DNA of 64,000 bases from CAYPHY01 sp964410625 (GTDB lineage: Bacteria > Chloroflexota > Anaerolineae > Promineifilales > Promineifilaceae), in assembly GCA_964410625.1 (NCBI GenBank), contig CAYPHY010000005.1, forward strand, positions 62,001-126,000, read 5' to 3'. Shown piece by piece: positions 35,394 through 42,908 of this stretch. A program made the translations under genes and the position numbers. The notes beneath the pieces were generated by a model that saw only the letters and a program-made list of their open reading frames with translations, made no database searches and was not told where the DNA came from. The first letter of the stretch is position 1. Each line of letters begins with the position of its first letter.

Positions 35394-37022
35394 TTAATTT
35401 TCATCCAGGGCAACGGGCAGAAAGGAAAGACCTCCTTCAAGTGGGTCCAGGATCACAATATTGTCTGCGCCGTGTAAAGCAACCCAGATCGTTCCCGGAA
35501 AGACGTCCCCATCCCCCTGGGCAATGATGTCGAGCGGATGCCTGCCCACCTCCGTAGTCAGCATTTCCACCCCGTTTACCACTGCATCACCCGCTTCGTT
35601 TAACTGAGCGCGAAAAACATCGCCGCCAAGTGTATAGCCAACCATCAGCAAGTCACCTTGAAGCGCTCCGTCAAAGTTTGTCGCCGTATATTCGGTGATT
35701 CCATTGGTAGACACATCATAGGTGATCAACGACTGGTCTGGGTCAACAGTCCCTGGCCCGGCGTTTGGCTGTAGAAAATCACACTCGATTGGATTCGCCA
35801 CGGCGATAGGAACCGGCGGCCAATTGGCAACCGGGTTCAAGACAAACATCCCCGGATTTTCACCCACGTGCAAGCCCGCCCCGGCCGGATTGCCCCGAAT
35901 TGGATTTGCATGCCCGCCATAATAACCGGCGGCATCAATATAGTGCAGGCCGTTTTGATTGTTCGTAAATCCTGGTTCGTCCGGTAGATAACGATTGGTG
36001 CAATCGGCCGGTGGCGGCCCCTCATTCTCTGGCAGACCGCCCCAGCCAGGGTTGGCCCCGTTGTCAACCGTGTAGAGCCGCCCTGCGGAAGTAAGAACCA
36101 GATCGTAAGGATTGCGATAGCCAGGGGAATGAACCTGCACAGGGCCGTCAGGAACAAGCAACGCCTGGTTGCGTCCGTCATCCCCTCCCCACGGAGGCGA
36201 AGCACCGGACGGGTCTTTCAGGGTAGGCAAGTCATATTTATACTGTTGGCCGCGGCCGTCGGTTTTCGTGGGCAAGGCTTCGATAGCGTCCAGGTCAATC
36301 GCCAAAATAGCGGCCGACAACGCATATTCATTCAGATAGGCCATGAGATGGCTTGGCGAACCAGCGTTCGTGTTTCCACCCTGCGCAACGTAAATGGTAT
36401 TACTGGCCTCGTCGAGAATGAGGCCGTTGCTGGCATGCTTATACTCCGAACGCGGCAATCCGCGCACCAGATCGATCTTTTCCCAAATGCCCAGTGTGTT
36501 GTTCCAGGTTAGACGAGAAACCACACCAGAATTGGTATCCAGCCCCAAATCCTCGCCGGTCGCGACAGACGTGGCACGCGGGTCGCTGGATGTGACATAG
36601 AGGACTGGTTTGTTGGCTGTGCCGGTCACATATAATCCCAACGTCTGACGGCCGACGGCATCCGAAGCTGTACCGTCGTCATTATAATTGGGGATGTCAT
36701 GGACAATGGAGATGACCTCTGTGTCCGTGATTTCATACTCCCCTATGCCGTTGCGCTGGATCGAATAGGCATAGATCAATCCCATTTCTTCGGAGACATA
36801 GAGGCGGCCGTCCGGCCCAAATTGTAGCGAAGTCGGATTACGTAGAGTCTCACCTCGCAGAATGCTGCGATGAAAGCGATAGGTGTTGGCCGGGCTGAAC
36901 TCAACGGCCTTTGCCGGACGCATGGATGCAAGCAAAACAACCAATAGGCCAGGCAGCAGTAATGTGAGACAGAGCAAGGGCACACGCTTTGACATGTTCT
37001 GTGATCTGACAGATAATGACAT
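35394..37022 (-). CDS. Exported glucose/sorbosone dehydrogenase-like propeller protein
   Basis: 542 residues from the ATG at 37022, which has AGGAAA upstream; an internal ATG (36995) has none. The signal sequence spans about 12-38. The body is a GSDH/PQQ-type six-bladed propeller: LRNPTSLQFGPDGRLYVSEE, VGRQTLGLYVTG, KHASNGLILDEASNTIYVAQ and SPGYRNPYDLVLTSAGRLYT. An unusual insertion holds NPGWGGLPENEGPPPADC. The C-terminus ends in GLSFLPVALDEN. Activity is not proven. It interrupts the polysaccharide genes and has a 16-bp palindromic tandem repeat upstream (37046-37123). Confidence 0.8.
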   Translation of the reverse strand: MSLSVRSQNMSKRVPLLCLTLLLPGLLVVLLASMRPAKAVEFSPANTYRFHRSILRGETLRNPTSLQFGPDGRLYVSEEMGLIYAYSIQRNGIGEYEITDTEVISIVHDIPNYNDDGTASDAVGRQTLGLYVTGTANKPVLYVTSSDPRATSVATGEDLGLDTNSGVVSRLTWNNTLGIWEKIDLVRGLPRSEYKHASNGLILDEASNTIYVAQGGNTNAGSPSHLMAYLNEYALSAAILAIDLDAIEALPTKTDGRGQQYKYDLPTLKDPSGASPPWGGDDGRNQALLVPDGPVQVHSPGYRNPYDLVLTSAGRLYTVDNGANPGWGGLPENEGPPPADCTNRYLPDEPGFTNNQNGLHYIDAAGYYGGHANPIRGNPAGAGLHVGENPGMFVLNPVANWPPVPIAVANPIECDFLQPNAGPGTVDPDQSLITYDVSTNGITEYTATNFDGALQGDLLMVGYTLGGDVFRAQLNEAGDAVVNGVEMLTTEVGRHPLDIIAQGDGDVFPGTIWVALHGADNIVILDPLEGGLSFLPVALDEN

Positions 37023-37045
37023 GATGTTTCCTCAAAATGTGGATG

Positions 37046-37123
37046 TTGTGATTCTTTGATTTGTGATTCTTTGAATCGTGATTCGCTTGAATCGTGATTC
37101 GCCTGAATTGTGATTCCTTTGAA
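37046..37123. repeat. Five tandem 15-16-bp palindromic repeats
   Basis: Units 37046-37060, 37061-37075, 37076-37091, 37092-37107 and 37108-37123 share the pattern (T/C)GTGATTC-x-TTGAA. Each unit is itself near-palindromic (GATTCxxTTGAATC). They lie between the propeller gene start (-) and the methyltransferase start (+) and could bind a regulator or be a slippage product. Confidence 0.8.
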
Positions 37124-37179
37124 TCACACACATTGGTCAAAGTCACGGTACGTAACAAACGGGGAACAGGAGTACACCC

Positions 37180-37851
37180 TTGTTATTCAGGAAAATTGCT
37201 GATAACCGTCAGGATAGTTCAATGGCAACCGCAATGCGACGCAAGCGGTTTGCATTATTTCTGAGCCTGTTAGAGCGGTTGCCGCGCCCCATCACGATTC
37301 TTGACGTGGGAGGTACACCTAACTTTTGGGAGCGCATGGAGTTTGTTGATCAGGAAGCGGACTCGGCCGTCCACGTTACCCTGTTAAACGTTCATTATAG
37401 CCAACCAATTGATCATCCAAACTTCACTGCCATGATAGGCGATGCTACAAATATGTCAAATATTGCTAATAATGCGTTTGACATGGTTTTTTCAAATTCT
37501 GTCATTGAACATGTGGGCGATTTTAGCCAACAGCAAAAAATGGCTGATGAAGTGCAGCGCGTGGGTAAGCACTATTTCCTGCAAACGCCTAACTACTATT
37601 TTCCAATTGAGCCGCATGTCCTTTTTCCTGGCTTTCAATGGCTTCCCACCCAATTGCGTGTATTTCTGCTGACACACTTTAAGTTGGGTTGGGTCAAGCG
37701 AATGGCTGATGCAAAACAAGCACAGCAATGGGTAAATGATACCCGTCTCTTACGCAAGCGCGATTTGCAGAAGTTGTTCCCCGACGCACAACTTTATGAG
37801 GAAAAGCTTTTCGGCCTGACAAAATCCTTTATCGTCTATGATCGCTGGTAA
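37180..37851 (+). CDS. Class I SAM-dependent methyltransferase
   Basis: 223 residues from a TTG at 37180, with AGGAG 8-9 nt upstream. Motif I is TILDVGGTPNFWERM, motif II/acidic loop contains HFTAMIGDATNM-like spacing (NFTAMIGDATNMSNI), and post-motif II is FDMVFSNSVIEHVGDF. The family matches methyltransferase domain 11/23 proteins common in polysaccharide clusters, probably O-methylating a sugar. It is the first gene after the propeller on this strand, 25 nt from the next sulfotransferase gene. Confidence 0.82.
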   Translation: MLFRKIADNRQDSSMATAMRRKRFALFLSLLERLPRPITILDVGGTPNFWERMEFVDQEADSAVHVTLLNVHYSQPIDHPNFTAMIGDATNMSNIANNAFDMVFSNSVIEHVGDFSQQQKMADEVQRVGKHYFLQTPNYYFPIEPHVLFPGFQWLPTQLRVFLLTHFKLGWVKRMADAKQAQQWVNDTRLLRKRDLQKLFPDAQLYEEKLFGLTKSFIVYDRW

Positions 37852-37876
37852 TTCGTAAGCACAAGGGTGGAGTAGT

Positions 37877-38881
37877 TTGAATGTGAAAGGAGCACCCATC
37901 CCAGTTTTGTACATAGCCGGAGCCGGCCGCAGCGGTTCAACGCTACTGGAAATGATCCTCGGTAATTTGCCGGGTTATTGTTCGGTTGGCGAAGTTCGCT
38001 ACTTTTGGGAATATTGGGCGGAGGGTGATTGGCTTTGTGGCTGTGGGCGGCCAATGGCAGCAGAGATACCGCTGGTGACAGATATGCCGAGGATGGCAGA
38101 CGTGCCATCACTATATGCGGTGGATAATCCTTCTTCCTGTCCATGTCCCTTTTGGTCAGCAGTGGCAGCCCATTTGCCCGCAGAGAAATTGGCCCAATTA
38201 AGAGACGAGGCCGAACGCTTTGACCGCACACGAAACTTGCCGCTTTTTGCTGCACCGGTTGGCAACCCCCAGAAGCCACCCTCGAGCCTGATTGCGGGAA
38301 CGGCCGAACTCTACAACGCCATTTGGGAAGTCTCCGGCCGCCAGGTGATTGTTGACTCCTCAAAAGTGCCGTCCCATCTTTATATTCTCCAACAACTACC
38401 CAACATTGACCTCCGCGTGCTCCATTTAGTACGTGACGGGCGGGCGGTGGCTTATTCCTGGCGTAAACGACAAAAGCAAGAGTTAGGCAAAGCAAGCCCA
38501 GAGGCAGCCATGCCATCCAGTTCGACGCTCAAGTCGCTGATCGTTTGGGATGTGGAAAATTTCTATGCGACCAAGTTCGGCCGCCGCGCCCCACACTATG
38601 CCCTCATGCGCTACGAGGACTTTACAAACAACCCTGCTGCCGTCCTAACCGCCACCCTCTCCAAGTTAGGACTGGATAGCTCCGCGTTGAAGCTGTATGA
38701 CGGCCGCTTTTCCGGCTCGCCAACCCATAGCGTAGGCGGTAACCCGTTGCGTTTTAACGGGGCGAACCTGCAGATCAAGCCCGATAACGAATGGAAAACG
38801 ACCCTATCGGGGACGGCGAAGTTGGTTCAGGGGCTTGCCATCTATCCCATGTTGCGCCGTTTTGGATATTCGGTACTGTGA
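37877..38881 (+). CDS. Second sulfotransferase-family protein
   Basis: 334 residues. The start is a TTG at 37877 or a GTG at 37883, with GGAG just upstream. The 5'-PSB motif is LYIAGAGRSGSTLLEMILGN; the 3'-PB-like segment is VLHLVRDGRAVAYSWRKRQ. Cysteines in WLCGCGRPM and NPSSCPCPFW form an unusual Cys-rich stretch not required by the family. It would use PAPS to sulfate another position of the polysaccharide or a glycan intermediate. It follows the methyltransferase gene closely. Confidence 0.82.
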   Translation: MNVKGAPIPVLYIAGAGRSGSTLLEMILGNLPGYCSVGEVRYFWEYWAEGDWLCGCGRPMAAEIPLVTDMPRMADVPSLYAVDNPSSCPCPFWSAVAAHLPAEKLAQLRDEAERFDRTRNLPLFAAPVGNPQKPPSSLIAGTAELYNAIWEVSGRQVIVDSSKVPSHLYILQQLPNIDLRVLHLVRDGRAVAYSWRKRQKQELGKASPEAAMPSSSTLKSLIVWDVENFYATKFGRRAPHYALMRYEDFTNNPAAVLTATLSKLGLDSSALKLYDGRFSGSPTHSVGGNPLRFNGANLQIKPDNEWKTTLSGTAKLVQGLAIYPMLRRFGYSVL

Positions 38882-39271
38882 ATGTTGGTCTAAATTATGC
38901 CAAGACCAAATTCCTATCAGAATATATCTTTTCGCAATCACTTTATATCCATAAAAGCCTCTCTTAGATTGCGAAGATTGCCGTTAAGGTTATAATTATC
39001 GTTGCTTCATTGCGCCTTATTTCACAACTGACTAGAGAGAATGATAAAAAGGCAGGAAGTCCGTTACGTGGCTCACTGGCGTAACAAAACAAATAGATTG
39101 TCATCTTGCAGAATGCGGTACGCGAAATCAGCAAGTTCTTGAAATACACTCGATTACACTAAACCGAGTTGATTTTGCTTGCTTAACCCTTGGCTGTTGA
39201 GCTGCTTTGTCTGAGCAGCTAAGCAGTCTGGTTTTTTACGAGTCCCTAGCAGCAAGATCACGGAGGGGTTT
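38882..39271 (+). promoter_or_regulatory. 390-bp leader with promoter-like site and attenuator-like hairpin
   Basis: No gene is visible. TTGCGA (38969-38974) and TATAAT (38991-38996) with a 16-bp spacer point to transcription of the glycosylphosphotransferase gene with a leader of about 265 nt. In it, GTTACG...CGTAAC (about 39063-39081) and AGCTGCT (39200-39206) with AGCAGCT (39214-39220) can pair; the latter is followed by a T-run at 39231-39236. This could be a transcription attenuator, but no known riboswitch class fits. Confidence 0.45.
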
Positions 39272-40693
39272 ATGCTGAGACGGTATGGCGTTAACTTTGC
39301 CATCTTCTCAATGATTTTGGATATGGGTCTAACCTTACTGGCATTAGTCTTGGCCGTCTGGTTGCGGCCCTGGCTGCCAAACCTCCCCTATCTTCAATCA
39401 ATCGAGCACGTTCAAGTATACCCTTATCTTTACTTGCTCATCCCCATTCTATGGATGATCACCTTCCTGGTCGTTTCCGTCTACGACCCTAAACGCATTT
39501 ACAAGCCAATTGATGAACTGCAAATCGTTGTGGTAGCGACCACTGTGGCATCACTGATCTTTGCCGGGTTGCTATATCTGACTTTTCGTGACTTTTCACG
39601 CTGGCTTTTTGTCGTTTTTGTGTTTTTGGATGTTTTTCTGCTGGTCGGATGGCGGGTTTTTGCCCGGGTCATTCTGACCATCGGCCGTTTTCCTATCCCA
39701 GAGCGACGGGTTTTGATCGTTGGCACGGGGGAAGTTGGACAACGAGTGGGGCAGATGATTCGCGAATATGACTGGATGGGTTTGAACCTGTCCGGCTATT
39801 TAGATGATAACGCCCGCGAGGCAAAAGGGGACAAGGAAGAGTTTATTCTTCATATCCTGGGCAATGTTAGCGATGTGCGCCGGGTGGTTCAAGAGCGACT
39901 CATTAATGATGTGGTTATTGCGTTGCCTCAACGCGCTTATGGGCGGATAAACGAGTTAGTGCTGGCACTCCATGATTTGCCGGTGCAGGTGCGCGTTGTC
40001 CCCGATTATTATAGCCTGGCGCTCTATCGCGCCTCCGTTGAAGACTTTGGTGGATTACCTATGATCAATTTGCGCGACCCAGCCCTCAATGATGTACAAA
40101 GGCTTATGAAGCGTATTTTTGACCTCGTTTTGGCTGGACTGATTTTAATATTAATTTTACCAGTCCTGGGTATTATCAGCTTGCTGATCAAATTGGATTC
40201 CGCCGGTCCGGTCATTTTTCGCCAACAGCGGGTTGGTGAAAACGGCCGCCTCTTCCCCATGTACAAGTTCCGTTCGATGATTGTCAATGCCGAGAAACTG
40301 CAAAATCAGGTTACCCAAGTGAGGAGTGATGGCACGCTGATTTATAAGAAGGCGGATGATCCGCGCGTGACGCGCATCGGCCGCTTCCTGCGCCACACCA
40401 GTCTGGATGAATTGCCTCAACTTTTTAATGTCATCAAAGGGGATATGAGTTTGGTTGGCCCTCGTCCGGAGCTGCCCTGGCTGGTCGGCCAATATGAACC
40501 CTGGCAGCACAAACGCTTTGCCGTTCCCCAAGGGATGACCGGCTGGTGGCAGATCAACGGCCGCGCCGATAAACCGCTGCATCTCCACACCGAAGATGAC
40601 CTGTATTACGTCCAAAACTATTCACTGTGGATGGACATTTATATCTTGCTAAAGACGCCCTGGGTAGTCGTTCGCGGCAAAGGCGCATACTGA
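39272..40693 (+). CDS. Polyprenyl glycosylphosphotransferase (initiating exopolysaccharide enzyme)
   Basis: 473 residues: four N-terminal membrane helices, a nucleotide-binding CoA-like domain (RRVLIVGTGEVGQRVGQMI), a fifth helix (about 290-310), and the catalytic bacterial sugar transferase domain with GPVIFRQQRVGENGRLFPMY, KFRSMIVNAE, RRIGRF-type RIGRFLRHTSLDELPQLFNV and MSLVGPRPELP. It links the first sugar phosphate to undecaprenyl phosphate and so starts synthesis of the repeat unit. A very strong GGAGGGG precedes the ATG. Confidence 0.95.
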   Translation: MLRRYGVNFAIFSMILDMGLTLLALVLAVWLRPWLPNLPYLQSIEHVQVYPYLYLLIPILWMITFLVVSVYDPKRIYKPIDELQIVVVATTVASLIFAGLLYLTFRDFSRWLFVVFVFLDVFLLVGWRVFARVILTIGRFPIPERRVLIVGTGEVGQRVGQMIREYDWMGLNLSGYLDDNAREAKGDKEEFILHILGNVSDVRRVVQERLINDVVIALPQRAYGRINELVLALHDLPVQVRVVPDYYSLALYRASVEDFGGLPMINLRDPALNDVQRLMKRIFDLVLAGLILILILPVLGIISLLIKLDSAGPVIFRQQRVGENGRLFPMYKFRSMIVNAEKLQNQVTQVRSDGTLIYKKADDPRVTRIGRFLRHTSLDELPQLFNVIKGDMSLVGPRPELPWLVGQYEPWQHKRFAVPQGMTGWWQINGRADKPLHLHTEDDLYYVQNYSLWMDIYILLKTPWVVVRGKGAY

Positions 40694-40718
40694 AAGGATG
40701 AAGGCAGAAGGATGAAGG

Positions 40719-42035
40719 ATGAGGCAGGCGGGTTCGTCTATTGTCCCCCAATCACCGGTTGCCGGTTTTCCATTAGCCTTACTCGCTGAAGGGTTGCTGC
40801 TCGCCCTTGCCACTCCCCTGCTCCTATTTCCCACTGTTTCTCTCCCGCTAACATTCTTGATATTGGTCTTGCTGGCGATTAGCTGGCTGTCCCCCTTGTT
40901 GGCCCAACGACGGCCGGGGATTCCGGCTACCCCTTTTAACCTGCTGCTCCTCCTCTTCTGTCTGAGCTTGATTGTCAGTATGCTGGTGACGGCCGATCCC
41001 GAACTCAGCTTGCCCAAAGCGACAGGGATCATTCTCGGCCTTGCCTTCTGGCGTTATATAGTGATTGTCGTCAGGCAACGCTCGCAGCTACCATTCGCCC
41101 TTCTCGTTTTTTTGCTGGCTGCCCTGGGATTCACCCTCATCGGTATCTTAGGCTTACAAGCGATGCTCAAGATCGAGCTGCTGGCGAATCTTGCCCCCGT
41201 CCAACGGATCATTCTGCCGGGAAGCACCAGCGATGCCGTCCATCCGAATCTGTTGGCGGGCGCGATCTGCCTCTTTCTGCCCTTGCTGCTCTCGCTGCTG
41301 CTGGCTGGACGGCCGTCCCGTTACCGGCGGCCGATTCGCCTGGCCCTGTTGTTCTTTGCCCTGCTCACGCTGGCCATCCTCCTGCTGACCCAGTCGCGTA
41401 GCGGCTGGCTTGGCTTGCTGGCCGGGAGCATGACCTTGCTCGTGGCCTGGGCGCTGCTCCTCCCGCCTTCGCGGACACGCCATGCATTGCGTTGGCTCTT
41501 GTTGCTGCTCGGCCTGGCCGCTGCTGTGGCCCTCATTTGGAGCGGGCCACAGCGCATCCAACAACTGTGGCTCGATCCGCCGCGCGAGACAGTGATTGGA
41601 ACGCTGTCCACACTCAATTACCGCCGTGCGTTGTGGCCCTGGGCGATCACCGCTGTTGCCGATTTTCCCCTGACGGGAACCGGGCTGGGAGCATTCCGTG
41701 AAGTCGTTTTTCGCCTCTACCCTGTAGGCCTGTCAACCACTCAGGATGTAGGCCACGCTCATAACATTCTGTTGCAAGTCGCGCTTGATTTTGGTTTGCC
41801 CGGTTTGATCAGCTATCTGGCGATGGTCTTGTTGGCTGGGGGGCTGGCCTGGCGGGTGGCACGGGAGGATGTGGGGCTGCGGCCGATTGCCTTAGGCATT
41901 CTCGCCTCTCTGGTGGCCTTCCACTTTTACGGCCTGGCTGACACGGTGGCAGTGGGGGCAAAGCCAAGCCTGCTTTTTTGGCTGTTATTGGCTCTGGCAA
42001 CGGTGACCTATCGCGTCAGCCGGTCAGCCCCCTAA
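40719..42035 (+). CDS. Second O-antigen ligase-type membrane protein
   Basis: 438 residues with about 10-11 membrane helices. The Wzy_C loop contains NYRRALWPWAITAVADFPLT, GTGLGAFREVVFRLYPVG and VGHAHNILLQVALDFGLPG, the pattern of O-antigen ligases (H in AHN). The start ATG follows a low-complexity GAAGGATGAAGG track that contains the AAGG site. It ends 12 nt inside the convergent aldolase gene. Together with the protein at 30739 this makes two candidate polymerases/ligases. Confidence 0.85.
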   Translation: MRQAGSSIVPQSPVAGFPLALLAEGLLLALATPLLLFPTVSLPLTFLILVLLAISWLSPLLAQRRPGIPATPFNLLLLLFCLSLIVSMLVTADPELSLPKATGIILGLAFWRYIVIVVRQRSQLPFALLVFLLAALGFTLIGILGLQAMLKIELLANLAPVQRIILPGSTSDAVHPNLLAGAICLFLPLLLSLLLAGRPSRYRRPIRLALLFFALLTLAILLLTQSRSGWLGLLAGSMTLLVAWALLLPPSRTRHALRWLLLLLGLAAAVALIWSGPQRIQQLWLDPPRETVIGTLSTLNYRRALWPWAITAVADFPLTGTGLGAFREVVFRLYPVGLSTTQDVGHAHNILLQVALDFGLPGLISYLAMVLLAGGLAWRVAREDVGLRPIALGILASLVAFHFYGLADTVAVGAKPSLLFWLLLALATVTYRVSRSAP

Positions 42036-42845
42036 CGTTTTTTGGACAACCTGTGTGACTAGCTCCCGTAGTTGGGCCTGGTCGGGTAAGTGAGTGCCGT
42101 TGGTTGGCCGGTAGAGGGTGGGAATATGCTCATCTCCCTCATGGCAGATGCCGCACTGTTCGCAGAACTCGGCCGATTCCCCCGGATGGCTTAGCCCCAT
42201 TTGTTGGCGCATCCGTAGCAGCTTGCGTACTTCCGCCGCTTCCAGCGGATTACGCACGCCTAATTGTTCCAGCATAAACTGGACACGAGCGTTCTGCTCC
42301 AGCGTCTCCAGTCGCATATAGGCTTGCATTGGCGAATCACCGACGGTCAGCGACCCGTGCCGCTGCAGCACCAGTGCGTCGTGGTTGACGATCAGGTTGG
42401 AAATCGCCCGCACATTTTCCTCGCTGGAGGGAGTGGCATATTCCGTAGTCGGGATCAGACCGAGGGTGACGATCACCTCCGGCAGCAAGCAGGTAGCCAT
42501 GGAGATACCGGCAATGGAAAGGGCGACGGCAATGGGTGGGTGAGCGTGGACTACGGCCAGCACGTCCGGCCGTTGGTGGTAGGCGGCCAGATGCATCGGC
42601 AATTCGCTGGTCGGCTTCAAGTGGCGCGTGACCGTTGTGGCCGTGGAAAGCAGTTTGCCATCCTCGTCCACCACCAGTAATTGCTCCGGTTTGAGAAAGC
42701 CTTTGTGCAGACCGGAAGGAGTAAGCAGGATACGGCCGCGTCCCAGTCGCGCCGATACGTTGCCATCACTGGCGACAATGAAGCCTTTTTCATGCAAAAG
42801 GCGACAAACAAAAACAATCTCTTCGCGTAGTTGTCGTTCGTTCAT
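42024..42845 (-). CDS. Class II aldolase/adducin-family protein with C-terminal Cys cluster
   Basis: 273 residues from the ATG at 42845 (MNERQLREEIVFV); an upstream in-frame ATG would run through a palindromic repeat. The aldolase fold has the phosphate loop IVASDGNVSARLG, the catalytic glutamate in PTSELPMHLA, the metal histidines in VVHAHPPIAVAL and a third in VLQRHGSLTVG, as in L-fuculose-phosphate aldolase. The unusual part is a C-terminal extension with FCEQCGICHEGDEH, a CxxCxxC plus His, possibly a second metal site. The 3' end overlaps the convergent ligase gene by 12 nt. Confidence 0.85.
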   Translation of the reverse strand: MNERQLREEIVFVCRLLHEKGFIVASDGNVSARLGRGRILLTPSGLHKGFLKPEQLLVVDEDGKLLSTATTVTRHLKPTSELPMHLAAYHQRPDVLAVVHAHPPIAVALSIAGISMATCLLPEVIVTLGLIPTTEYATPSSEENVRAISNLIVNHDALVLQRHGSLTVGDSPMQAYMRLETLEQNARVQFMLEQLGVRNPLEAAEVRKLLRMRQQMGLSHPGESAEFCEQCGICHEGDEHIPTLYRPTNGTHLPDQAQLRELVTQVVQKTLGG

Positions 42846-42850
42846 AAAAG

Positions 42851-42908
42851 TAGCACGATTTGCCAAAATCGTGAGCTAATCGGTGCGATTTGCCAAATCG
42901 CGTTACAG
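42851..42908. repeat. Two adjacent GTAGC-type palindromes
   Basis: TAGCACGATTTGCCAAAATC (from 42851 to 42875) and CGGTGCGATTTGCCAAATCG (from 42881 to 42908) are two variants of the element found in the PEP-synthase-like gene. The right end, GTTACAGG, contains the panE-like stop codon (TAA on the minus strand, 42903-42905). Confidence 0.85.

Noticed and set aside
37836..38516. 226-codon minus-strand frame opposite the second sulfotransferase
   Set aside because: The other strand has the sulfotransferase motifs; this frame has no motif or start signal.
38882..39271. c-di-GMP riboswitch in the glycosylphosphotransferase leader
   Set aside because: The conserved GEMM core sequences were looked for and not found.
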